A stretch of DNA of 64,000 nt from contig NZ_RJKV01000002.1 in the NCBI RefSeq assembly GCF_003751305.1, forward strand, positions 248,001 to 312,000, written 5' to 3'. Below are positions 46,755 to 54,874 of the stretch, piece by piece. Origin of the DNA: Stenotrophomonas rhizophila (GTDB taxonomy: Bacteria; Pseudomonadota; Gammaproteobacteria; Xanthomonadales; Xanthomonadaceae). The position numbers and the translations under genes are program-made. Numbering within the stretch: position 1 is the first letter of the stretch; each line of letters opens with the position of its first letter. The notes under the pieces are model-generated. The model saw only the letters and a list, made by a program, of their open reading frames with translations, searched no databases and was not told the DNA's origin.

Positions 46755-48464
46755 ATGAGCGACAAACCGCTGACCGATTTGACCTTCTCCTCCTTCGAGC
46801 TGCATCCGGCCCTGCAGGCCGGCCTTGAAGGAGCCGGATTCACCCGTTGCACGCCCATCCAGGCGCTGACCCTGCCGGTCGCGCTGCCCGGCGGCGACGT
46901 CGCCGGCCAGGCCCAGACCGGCACCGGCAAGACCCTGGCCTTCCTGGTCGCGGTGGTGAACCGCCTGCTGACCCGCCCGGCACTGGCTGATCGCAAGCCG
47001 GAAGACCCGCGCGCGCTGATCCTGGCCCCCACCCGCGAGCTGGCCATCCAGATCCACAAGGATGCTGTGAAGTTCGGCTCCGACCTCGGCCTGCGCTTCG
47101 CGCTGGTCTACGGTGGCGTGGACTACGACAAGCAGCGCGAGATCCTGCAGCAGGGTGTTGACGTGATCATCGCCACCCCGGGCCGCCTGATCGACTACGT
47201 CAAGCAGCACAAAGTGGTCTCGCTGCACGCCTGCGAAATCTGCGTGCTCGACGAAGCCGACCGCATGTTCGACCTGGGCTTCATCAAGGACATCCGCTTC
47301 CTGCTGCGCCGCATGCCCGAGCGCAGCACGCGCCAGACGCTGCTGTTCAGCGCCACGCTCAGCCATCGCGTGCTGGAGTTGGCCTATGAGCACATGAACG
47401 AGCCGCAGAAGCTGGTGGTGGAGAGCGAATCGATCACCGCCGCCCGCGTGCGCCAGCGCATCTACTTCCCGGCCGACGAAGAGAAGATCCCGCTGCTGCT
47501 GGGCCTGCTCTCGCGCAGCGAAGGTGCCCGCACCATGGTGTTCGTCAACACCAAGGTGTTCGTCGAGCGCGTGGCGCGTTCGCTGGAAAAGGCCGGTTAC
47601 CGCGTCGGCGTGCTGTCCGGCGATGTGCCGCAGAAGAAGCGTGAGAGCCTGCTCAACCGCTTCCAGAAGGGCCAGCTGGAAATCCTGGTGGCCACCGATG
47701 TCGCCGCCCGCGGCCTGCACATCGACGGCATCAAGTACGTCTACAACTACGATCTGCCGTTCGATGCGGAAGACTACGTGCACCGCATCGGCCGCACCGC
47801 GCGTCTGGGCGAAGAAGGCGATGCGATCAGCTTTGCCTGCGAGCGCTACGCGATGGGCCTGCCGGACATCGAGGCCTACATCGAGCAGAAGATCCCGGTC
47901 GAGCCGGTCACCAGCGAAATCCTGACCCCGATCCCGCGCGCGCCGCGTGCACGGTCGCCGGAAGGCGAAGGTGATGCCGAGGGCGACGAGAACGAAAGCG
48001 TCGGCCAGATCTTCCGCGAAGCACGCGAAGCGCGTGCCGCCGAAGAGCAGCGTCGTGGCGGTGGCAGCAGCCGTGGCGGCAAGCCGGCCGGTGGTCGTGG
48101 CGAGCGCCGCGCACCGGGCGAGCGCAGTGCCGATGGCAAGCCGCGTCGCGAGCGCAAGCCGCACGTGGAAGGCGAGCAGCCGGTCGCCGCCGTCGAGGCC
48201 GAGGTCAAGCCGCAGCTGGCCCCGACCGCCGCGCCGTCTGCCGATGGCAGCCCGGCGGTGGAAGGTGAGCGCGCGCCGCGCAAGCGCCGTCGTCGTCGCC
48301 ACGGCCGTCCGGTCGAAGGTGCCGAGGGCGCGGCAGCCACCGGCCCGGTGACCCCGGTGCAGGTGACCGCCAAGCCGATGCGCGGCACGCCCGCCGCCGA
48401 TCCGGGCGCGTCGTTCCTGACCCGCCTGGGCCGCAAGATCCGCCGGATGCTGTCCGGTTCGTAA
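46755..48464 (+). CDS. rhlB: DEAD-box RNA helicase RhlB
   Basis: RhlB unwinds structured RNA, and in E. coli it acts in the RNA degradosome. The 569-residue protein has [21 protein letters not shown] and HRIGRTAR in the right order in its first 400 residues. A long C-terminal tail (about residues 400-569) is rich in Arg, Gly, Lys and Ala, with an [11 protein letters not shown] patch. The tail is longer than in E. coli (421 residues), probably for RNA or partner binding. The ATG at 46755 was chosen because it starts the conserved [16 protein letters not shown]. It is divergent from trxA-rho. Confidence 0.95.
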   Translation: MSDKPLTDLTFSSFELHPALQAGLEGAGFTRCTPIQALTLPVALPGGDVAGQAQTGTGKTLAFLVAVVNRLLTRPALADRKPEDPRALILAPTRELAIQIHKDAVKFGSDLGLRFALVYGGVDYDKQREILQQGVDVIIATPGRLIDYVKQHKVVSLHACEICVLDEADRMFDLGFIKDIRFLLRRMPERSTRQTLLFSATLSHRVLELAYEHMNEPQKLVVESESITAARVRQRIYFPADEEKIPLLLGLLSRSEGARTMVFVNTKVFVERVARSLEKAGYRVGVLSGDVPQKKRESLLNRFQKGQLEILVATDVAARGLHIDGIKYVYNYDLPFDAEDYVHRIGRTARLGEEGDAISFACERYAMGLPDIEAYIEQKIPVEPVTSEILTPIPRAPRARSPEGEGDAEGDENESVGQIFREAREARAAEEQRRGGGSSRGGKPAGGRGERRAPGERSADGKPRRERKPHVEGEQPVAAVEAEVKPQLAPTAAPSADGSPAVEGERAPRKRRRRRHGRPVEGAEGAAATGPVTPVQVTAKPMRGTPAADPGASFLTRLGRKIRRMLSGS

Positions 48465-48558
48465 GACGGGACGCGCGACCCTCGATGCCTGGGGGGTATA
48501 GCCCCCTTGGTAAGGGGGCGGTCGCGAAGCGACGGGGATCGGGTGCTGATGGGAGGGG

Positions 48559-48602
48559 CCCACGGTTTGCGCAGCGAACCGTGGGGCGACAGCGCGAATG
48601 CG
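48559..48602. repeat. Palindromic intergenic repeat, copy 2 (reverse), with neighbouring hairpins
   Basis: This 44-base unit is the reverse complement of the repeat at 3097-3141, with the same CCCACGGTT/AACCGTGGG stem and AGCGCGAATGCG head. Two further hairpins lie upstream, at 48501-48519 (GCCCCCTT-GGT-AAGGGGGC) and 48521-48533. They lie between rhlB and ftsE, probably at the end of the rhlB message. Confidence 0.68.
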
Positions 48603-48685
48603 ATGGCGCTTCCCCCGACCAACCGTCGGCACCCACAGATACACCCCACCTCCACGCCGCCACCCTCGTCCTGCATAATCAGGGA

Positions 48686-49372
48686 ATGAGCGTCCTGCGT
48701 TTTGACAATGTCAGCAAACAATATGCCGGCGGCCACCAGGCACTGGTGGACGTCAGCTTCGATGTCGCCCCCGGGGAGATGCTGTTCGTCACCGGCCATT
48801 CCGGTGCGGGCAAGAGCACCCTGCTCAAGTTGATCCATCTCGACGAGCGGCCCAGCCGCGGCGCGGTGATCTTCGATGAGCGCAACCTGCTCAAGGTGCG
48901 TGGCGGGAGTATCCCGCGGCATCGTCGTGAGGTCGGTGCGGTCTACCAGGACCACCGCCTGCTGATGGACCGCAGCATCGCCGAGAACGTTGCCCTGCCG
49001 CTGATCCTGCGCGGCACCCGCCGCAACGAGATCGGCAAGCGCGTGCGCTCGGTGCTCGAACGCATGGGCCTGGGCCACCGCGAAAAAGCCCTGCCTTCCC
49101 AGCTGTCGGCCGGTGAACAGCAGCGCGTCGGCATCGCCCGTGCGATTGTCGGCGAGCCCAAGCTGCTGGTCGCCGATGAGCCGACCGGCAATCTGGATCC
49201 CACGCTGGCGGCGGAAATCATGGCGCTGTTTGCCGAGCTGCCTGACCGCGGCACCAGCGTGCTGGTGGTCAGCCACGATCTCGCGCTGCTGCGGCGCATG
49301 CGCAAGCGCGTGCTGATCCTGGACCACGGCCGCCTGGTCGATGACATCTCGCCGCAGGACCTGGCCGAATGA
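48686..49372 (+). CDS. ftsE: Cell division ATP-binding protein FtsE
   Basis: FtsE is the ABC ATPase of the FtsEX complex, which drives septal peptidoglycan hydrolases and supports the divisome. The 228-residue protein has Walker A GHSGAGKST, the signature LSAGEQQR, Walker B LLVADEPTGNLD and the H-loop SHDLALL. The ATG at 48686 is close after AGGGA, a short spacing. It overlaps ftsX by four bases (ATGA), so the two are coupled. Confidence 0.96.
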   Translation: MSVLRFDNVSKQYAGGHQALVDVSFDVAPGEMLFVTGHSGAGKSTLLKLIHLDERPSRGAVIFDERNLLKVRGGSIPRHRREVGAVYQDHRLLMDRSIAENVALPLILRGTRRNEIGKRVRSVLERMGLGHREKALPSQLSAGEQQRVGIARAIVGEPKLLVADEPTGNLDPTLAAEIMALFAELPDRGTSVLVVSHDLALLRRMRKRVLILDHGRLVDDISPQDLAE

Positions 49373-50319
49373 ACACCCCGGTGACCAAAGAAACCGCCGC
49401 GCCCTCGCGCTTCGGTGTGTGGCTGCACCACCACGGCCACAGCGTGGTCTTCAGCCTCGGCCGCGCGTGGCGCAAGCCGTGGGCGACCCTGCTCACGGTG
49501 ATGGTGATGGCGCTCGCGCTGGCCCTGCCGCTGGGCCTGTCGATCGCGCTGGACAACCTCAAGCACTTCGCCGGCAGCGTGCAGCAGTCGCGCGACATCA
49601 ACCTGTTCCTCAAGACCGATGCCGGTACCGATGCGGCCCGCCAGGTCGCCGAGACCCTGCGCGGCCGCGCCGATGTGGCCAACGTCACCGTGCAGACCCC
49701 GGAGCAGGGCCTGGCCGAGCTGCGCGAAAGCGCCGGGCTGGGTGAGGCGATCGATGCGCTGCATGACAATCCACTGCCGACCCTGCTGATCGTGACCCCG
49801 GGCGAGGGCGCCGATGACGCGCGCCTGGCGCAGTCGCTGGAAGGCCTGCCGCAGGCCGACCTGGTCCAGCACGATGCGCTGTGGCGCAAGCGCCTGGATG
49901 GCTGGCTGGGCTTTGGTACGCGCCTGGTGCAGGTGCTGTCGGTCCTGCTCGGCCTCGGCGCCGCACTGGTGGTCGGTAATACCGTGCGCCTGGACATCCA
50001 GGCCCGCCGCGATGAGATCGGTGTGCTGCAGCTGCTCGGGGCCAGCGATGGGTTCATCCGCCGCCCGTTCCTGTATCTGGGCGCGTGGTATGGCCTGGGG
50101 GCCGGTGCCGTCGCGCTGGCGCTGATCGGCGCGGCCGGGCTGGCGTTGCGCCCGCCGCTGGCGGCACTCTCGCAGAGTTACGGCAGCCCGTTCGTGCTAC
50201 ATGGTCTGGATCTGCTGCATTCGTCGTTCGTGCTGCTCGGCACCGTCGTGCTGGGCTGGCTGGGCGCCTGGCTGGTGACAGGGCATTTCCTGCGCCAGAC
50301 CCGTCCGACCGAAACCTGA
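49369..50319 (+). CDS. ftsX: Cell division protein FtsX
   Basis: FtsX is the four-helix membrane partner of FtsE that passes ATP hydrolysis to periplasmic amidase activators. The 316-residue protein has a cytoplasmic start, helix 1 (TLLTVMVMALALALPLGLSIAL), a periplasmic loop with SRDINLFLKTDAG, and three helices at the end. The DEIGVLQLLGASDGFIRRPF coupling segment is typical. It overlaps ftsE at its start and is followed after seven bases by a tandem receiver gene. Confidence 0.95.
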   Translation: MNTPVTKETAAPSRFGVWLHHHGHSVVFSLGRAWRKPWATLLTVMVMALALALPLGLSIALDNLKHFAGSVQQSRDINLFLKTDAGTDAARQVAETLRGRADVANVTVQTPEQGLAELRESAGLGEAIDALHDNPLPTLLIVTPGEGADDARLAQSLEGLPQADLVQHDALWRKRLDGWLGFGTRLVQVLSVLLGLGAALVVGNTVRLDIQARRDEIGVLQLLGASDGFIRRPFLYLGAWYGLGAGAVALALIGAAGLALRPPLAALSQSYGSPFVLHGLDLLHSSFVLLGTVVLGWLGAWLVTGHFLRQTRPTET

Positions 50320-50326
50320 GGCCCGC

Positions 50327-51169
50327 ATGCGCCCGCAAGTCCTGAAGCACCTCGCCGACGATGCGCCGCGCGTGATGGTCGTCGATGGTTCCAAGCTGGT
50401 CCGCAAGTTGATTGCCGATGTGCTGCAACGCGAACTGCCGGCGGTGGAGGTGGTGGGCTGCGCGAGCATCGCCGAGGCGCGTGCGGCACTCGACGCCGGG
50501 CCGGTCAGTCTGGTCACCACCTCGCTCACTCTGAGCGACGGCGACGGGCTGGACCTGGCGCGCATCGTGCGCGACGCGGCGGGCCAGGCCTATGTGCCGG
50601 TCATCGTGGTGTCCGGCGACGCGCAGCAGCATCTGGAGCAGCGTCGCTTCACCGAGTACGTCACCGACTACTTCGACAAGGCGCTCGGCCACGAAGCGCT
50701 GGCCACCTTCATCCGCGGCTATGTCCAGCCGGAGACGATTCCGGGCGCGACGATCCTGTATGTCGAGGACAGCCGCGTGGTGGCCGAGGCGACCAAGCGC
50801 ATGCTCGAACGGCAGGGCTTGAACGTGCTGCACGTGCTGACGGCCGAAGACGCCTTCGCGCTGCTCACCGCCGAGTCGCTCGGCCGCAGCAGTCACCGCA
50901 TCGATCTGGTGCTTACCGATGTCACGCTCAAGGGCGAACTCAGTGGCCGCGATGTGGTGCAGCGCGTGCGCGTGGACTTCGGCTACGGCAAGCGCCGCCT
51001 GCCGGTGCTGGTGATGACCGGCGACGGTAACCCGCACAATCAATCCGGGCTGCTCCAGGCCGGTGCCAATGATCTGGTGCAGAAGCCGATCGAAGAGCGG
51101 CTGCTCATCACCAAGGTGCTGTTCCAGCTGCGTCTGTCCCGCCTCAACGACAAACCTGTATTGCGATGA
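50327..51169 (+). CDS. Tandem receiver (REC-REC) response regulator without output domain
   Basis: The 280-residue protein contains two receiver domains and no DNA-binding or enzymatic output. In the first (about residues 12-130) the usual phosphorylated aspartate position reads [13 protein letters not shown], so Asp is replaced by Ser and it probably cannot be phosphorylated. In the second (about 140-270) [14 protein letters not shown] keeps the aspartate and the VMTGDG threonine. The gene lies seven bases after ftsX and overlaps ung by four bases, so it is part of the ftsEX-ung transcript. Its partner kinase is unknown. Confidence 0.82.
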   Translation: MRPQVLKHLADDAPRVMVVDGSKLVRKLIADVLQRELPAVEVVGCASIAEARAALDAGPVSLVTTSLTLSDGDGLDLARIVRDAAGQAYVPVIVVSGDAQQHLEQRRFTEYVTDYFDKALGHEALATFIRGYVQPETIPGATILYVEDSRVVAEATKRMLERQGLNVLHVLTAEDAFALLTAESLGRSSHRIDLVLTDVTLKGELSGRDVVQRVRVDFGYGKRRLPVLVMTGDGNPHNQSGLLQAGANDLVQKPIEERLLITKVLFQLRLSRLNDKPVLR

Positions 51170-51888
51170 ATGACGATGTAGTACCCAGCATCCAGCTCGA
51201 ACCGAGCTGGAAGACGCGTATCGGTGATTACCTGCTGCGCCCGGAGATGCGTGACCTCTCCGCGTTCCTGCGCCAGCGCAAGGCGGCCGGTGCGCAGGTG
51301 TTTCCGCCGGGCCCGCAGATCTTCGCCGCGTTCGATGCTACGCCCTTCGACCAGGTCAAGGTGGTCATCCTTGGCCAGGATCCCTACCACGGGTATGGCC
51401 AGGCCCATGGCCTGAGTTTCTCGGTGATGCCGGGCGTGCCGGTGCCGCCGTCGCTGCTGAACATCTACAAAGAGATCGAGGCCGATCTGGGCATTCCGCG
51501 CCCCGACCACGGGTGCCTGCTGCCGTGGGCGCATCGCGGCGTGCTGCTGCTCAACGCGGTGCTGACCGTGGAAGCGGGCAGCGCCGGTGCGCACCAGCGG
51601 CGCGGCTGGGAGGGCTTCACCGACCACGTGGTCGATACCCTCAACCGCGAGCGCGAGGGCCTGGTGTTCCTGCTGTGGGGCAGCTACGCCCAGCAGAAGG
51701 GCAAGGTCATCGATACCGGCCGGCACCGCGTGCTCAAGGCACCGCATCCGTCACCGTTGTCGGCGCATCGCGGCTTCCTGGGGTGCCGGCATTTCTCGAT
51801 GACCAACGAGTACCTGCAGCGCCGCGGCCACGGCCGCATCGACTGGTCGCTGCCGCCGCGCGATGCGCCGCTGGATCTTCCGGCCTGA
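51166..51888 (+). CDS. ung: Uracil-DNA glycosylase (family 1)
   Basis: Ung removes uracil from DNA as the first step of base excision repair. The 240-residue protein has the water-activating motif [17 protein letters not shown] at about residues 66-82 and the [11 protein letters not shown] motif near residue 196. The start ATG at 51166 overlaps the stop of the receiver gene by four bases. It converges with the XRE regulator gene. Confidence 0.96.
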   Translation: MNDDVVPSIQLEPSWKTRIGDYLLRPEMRDLSAFLRQRKAAGAQVFPPGPQIFAAFDATPFDQVKVVILGQDPYHGYGQAHGLSFSVMPGVPVPPSLLNIYKEIEADLGIPRPDHGCLLPWAHRGVLLLNAVLTVEAGSAGAHQRRGWEGFTDHVVDTLNREREGLVFLLWGSYAQQKGKVIDTGRHRVLKAPHPSPLSAHRGFLGCRHFSMTNEYLQRRGHGRIDWSLPPRDAPLDLPA

Positions 51889-51905
51889 CCCGCGACGGTG
51901 CTGGC

Positions 51906-52265
51906 CTACACGACCAGCATCTCGATGATGGATTGCGCGACCTGCCGCTTGCGCGGCGGCAGGCGCCGCAGCAGCGACAGCACGTTGCCTTCCAGATCAT
52001 CACGCACGTAGTCCTGGGTGGGCGTGCTCACGGTGAGTTCTTCGCCGCTGGCCTTGCACACGCCACGGCCCGTGGCCAACCACTCAAAACGAACGCGCGT
52101 GCTGACGGCGATATGTGCCAGGTGCGACACGCTCGGGTGCGTACCGCCGCGACGTTCCCATTGCGCGACCGCACTGCGTTTGACGCCGGTTTCCACGGCC
52201 AACTGTGTCTGTGACATCCCTGCACTGGTGCGTGCTGCGCGAATTCGATCCGACATCGCCAACAT
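51906..52265 (-). CDS. XRE-family transcription regulator
   Basis: A 119-residue protein has a helix-turn-helix at about residues 10-65 (MSQTQLAVETGVKRSAVAQWERR) of the Cro/CI type. The remaining half, with a RRLPPRKRQVAQSIIEMLVV end, has no domain I recognise. The start at 52265 has AAGGGG about seven bases upstream; an ATG at 52256 is possible. It is divergent from a secreted-protein gene and an inverted repeat lies in the shared upstream region, so it may control itself and that gene. Confidence 0.85.
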   Translation of the reverse strand: MLAMSDRIRAARTSAGMSQTQLAVETGVKRSAVAQWERRGGTHPSVSHLAHIAVSTRVRFEWLATGRGVCKASGEELTVSTPTQDYVRDDLEGNVLSLLRRLPPRKRQVAQSIIEMLVV

Positions 52266-52592
52266 GGCTTTCCCCTTTCTCGTTCCTTGATCGGTGGATG
52301 GTTATCGATACTTACCGGGCAGTGATTCTTTTCCTGCTCTGTACAGAATCACTTGCCGCCACTGTCGCACTATGCGCTCCACCGAGAAACCGCGAGCCGA
52401 CAGTGAAACTTCCCCCTGCATTGGATGTGGCCGGTTTGACGGTTTCCATCCGTGCACGTAGTTAATCCCTCAAGCCGGCCATGACGCGCCGGGATATCCA
52501 AAACATCGGAAGCAGGCCGATGCCCTGTCGATCATGGTCGGTACCCACCGGCCGGTGACAGGCGGCTTCGGCCAGGACGCAGGGGATGGCCG
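52266..52592. other. Divergent intergenic region between XRE regulator and DUF11 gene
   Basis: These 327 bases hold no gene that I can support. The region is less GC-rich than its surroundings. The only clear structure is the inverted repeat at 52321-52353. Confidence 0.55.
52321..52353. promoter_or_regulatory. Inverted repeat, possible operator of the XRE regulator
   Basis: AGTGATTCT (52321-52329) and AGAATCACT (52345-52353) are perfect nine-base inverted arms with a 15-base spacer. They lie 56-88 bases upstream of the regulator start on the minus strand. A 24-base centre spacing is larger than usual for one Cro-like dimer, so two half-sites or a tetramer may be involved. Confidence 0.45.
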
Positions 52593-54761
52593 ATGGATAA
52601 AGTTTCTGGTGTGAAGCTCGCGTTAAGGCGATTCAGTTTGATTGCCAAAATCCTGCTATTTGTGACGCTGATCGCATTAAGTGCCGGTATTTCTTCAGCC
52701 AATGCCCAGTCGGCGTGCACTGCGGGCGCGTGCGTCAGCGCGGGCCCGCGGCTGGCCTCGATCGATTCCACCCAGAGCCCGGTGCTCAATCTGCTGTTCG
52801 GCGCCCTGCTGCCCGGTACCACCCTCAATCTGAGCGTGGCCGACTGGAACAACCTGGCCGGCGCCAACGTCAATCTCAATGCGTTGTTGACCCAACTCAA
52901 CGGCGGCGTGGTGGTCAGTGATCCCAGCCAGGTGCTCAACACCAACATCACCTTGGGCCAACTCCGCGCGGCGATGGTGCAGGTGCTGCAGGCCGATGGG
53001 CAGACGGCAGCGGCCAACGTCCTCAATGCACTGCCGTTGGGCGTAGCCGGTACCACGGGCAGCATCCGCCTGGCCGACATCCTGCAGATCGCACTGCCCA
53101 CCGGTTCGCTGGCGACCGTGCGGCTCAATGTGCTCGATCTGCTCACCGGCGGTGTGCAGCTTTACAACTTCCGCAACGTGCTCACCACGCCCACACCGAT
53201 CACCGTCAACACCGCTGCGCTCGGTCTCAATGGCGTGGCCAATGTGCGCTTGTGGGCGCAGGTGATCGAGCCGCCCGTCTACACCTGTGGCGCAGCCGGT
53301 GCGGCGTTCCACAGCGCTGCGATCCGGATCAAGCTCGATCTGGATCTCGTGCAGGGATTGAACACCGGCACGCTGTCAGCGGCCCTGAGCGGTCTGAATC
53401 TACTCGGCGTCACCCTGTCCAACACCAGTGTCAGCGCCGACGTGCTGCACCTGCAGGTGTATGCCGACGTCGCCCGGGCCGAAGGCACGATCTCGGCGAT
53501 CAACCTGGTCGGCAACGCGGTCACCCTGCAGGCGCGCCCGGGACTGGTGAACCTGTACGTCGGCCAGATCAGCGATGCCACGTTCTTCAATCGCAGCACC
53601 GTGCTGAGTGATAGCGCGCTGAGTGCTGCCACGCTCACCTCACTGAGCGTTCGCGTGCGGGTGTCGGCCAACATTCTCGGCCTGCAGACGCCGATTGCCG
53701 ATATCACCGTTCCCCTGACGGTGAGCATCCGCAGTTTCGCCACGGCCACCCCCGGGCTGCAGAGCGCCAGCTTCACCGGCCCGTATCCACAGACCCGCAC
53801 GCTGAGCGCCGGTACGATCAGTGCGGCGACCATGGTGTCCACCCTGGTCAACTCGCTCAGCATCCAGGTCACCAGCGGCAATCCAACGGTGACGCTGCTG
53901 GGGGGGATCGCGCTGCCCCTGCCGGTGGCGGATCTGGTCAACGGCATCGTCAACACCCTGCTCACGCCGATCCGGACGCAGGTGAATGGGCTGGTCACGC
54001 CCGTACTGACGGCGCTGCTGGGTGGGCTGGTCGACAACGTGCTGGGCCTGCTCGGCATCCGCATCGGCCAGGCGGTCTTCACTGTGGAAGGCATCACCCA
54101 GGCCTGTGCGGCGACGCTGCAGTTGGTCAAGGATCTGCAGCCGACCAGCGATACCGGCCGTTTCAACCTGTCCATCACCTACAACGGCAGCACCGTCGGC
54201 TCGGCCAGCAACGTGGGCAACAACGGTGCCACCGCGGCGGTGATCACTGTCCCCGGTGGCAGCTACGCATTGGCCGAAGCGGCGGCGGCCGGCACCACGC
54301 TCACGCGCTATGCGAGCACGTGGCAGTGCACCGACCAGAACAACGCCGTGGTGTCCTCTGGCAGCGGCGGCAGTTTCACGCTGCAGGCGCCCGCGATGAC
54401 CGCCACCGCGGTGACGCTGGTCTGCCGGATCACCAATCGAACGCGCCAGGCCGATCTGTCGATCACCAAGACCGACGGCAGCGGCAGCTACACGCCGGGC
54501 GGCACTGCGACTTACACGCTGCTGGTGCGCAATGACGGCCCGGACGCGGTGACCAATGCCGTGGTCACTGACAGCCTGCCCAGCGGCACCACGCTGCGTG
54601 GCGCCTGGACCTGCAGCGCCACCAGTGGCAGCGCCTGCGCGGCGGCCAGCGGTGGTGCCGTTGGCGGCACTGCAGTGAACGTCGGGGTGAATCTCATCAA
54701 CGGGGGGCAGGCCACGATCAGTGTGCCGGTCAGCTTCAGCAGTAGTCCCGGCGCGTACTAG
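52593..54761 (+). CDS. Secreted protein with C-terminal partial DUF11 domain
   Basis: The 722-residue protein starts with a signal peptide (AKILLFVTLIALSAGISSANAQ). The long region from about residue 40 to 500 is rich in Leu, Asn, Thr and Val with no recognised domain, with a repetitive look (LSGLNLLGVTLSNTSVSADV). Near residues 510-610 an Ig-like stretch has SYALAEAAAAGTTLTRYASTW and VTLVCRITN. A DUF11 beta-sandwich follows (ADLSITKTDGSGSYTPGG to VPVSFSSSPGAY) but stops before its last strands. A TAG stop ends it at 54761. The missing part appears at the start of the next gene. The lower GC of the first 100 bases stands out. Confidence 0.75.
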   Translation: MDKVSGVKLALRRFSLIAKILLFVTLIALSAGISSANAQSACTAGACVSAGPRLASIDSTQSPVLNLLFGALLPGTTLNLSVADWNNLAGANVNLNALLTQLNGGVVVSDPSQVLNTNITLGQLRAAMVQVLQADGQTAAANVLNALPLGVAGTTGSIRLADILQIALPTGSLATVRLNVLDLLTGGVQLYNFRNVLTTPTPITVNTAALGLNGVANVRLWAQVIEPPVYTCGAAGAAFHSAAIRIKLDLDLVQGLNTGTLSAALSGLNLLGVTLSNTSVSADVLHLQVYADVARAEGTISAINLVGNAVTLQARPGLVNLYVGQISDATFFNRSTVLSDSALSAATLTSLSVRVRVSANILGLQTPIADITVPLTVSIRSFATATPGLQSASFTGPYPQTRTLSAGTISAATMVSTLVNSLSIQVTSGNPTVTLLGGIALPLPVADLVNGIVNTLLTPIRTQVNGLVTPVLTALLGGLVDNVLGLLGIRIGQAVFTVEGITQACAATLQLVKDLQPTSDTGRFNLSITYNGSTVGSASNVGNNGATAAVITVPGGSYALAEAAAAGTTLTRYASTWQCTDQNNAVVSSGSGGSFTLQAPAMTATAVTLVCRITNRTRQADLSITKTDGSGSYTPGGTATYTLLVRNDGPDAVTNAVVTDSLPSGTTLRGAWTCSATSGSACAAASGGAVGGTAVNVGVNLINGGQATISVPVSFSSSPGAY

Positions 54762-54874
54762 CGTCGGGAACAGCACCGCGGGCAGCGCAGGGAGTCGCCC
54801 TGCGTCGGGATGGACAGGACCACCACAGCCGAATGGACCGACCAGGGCCGTTGGCCGCTTTCGAGGATGAACGC

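Noticed and set aside
54762..54874. Simple frameshift or sequencing error joining the DUF11 gene and the giant gene.
   Set aside because: The 227-base interval holds a stop, a ribosome site and a full signal peptide. A one- or two-base change would not join the frames into a meaningful domain.
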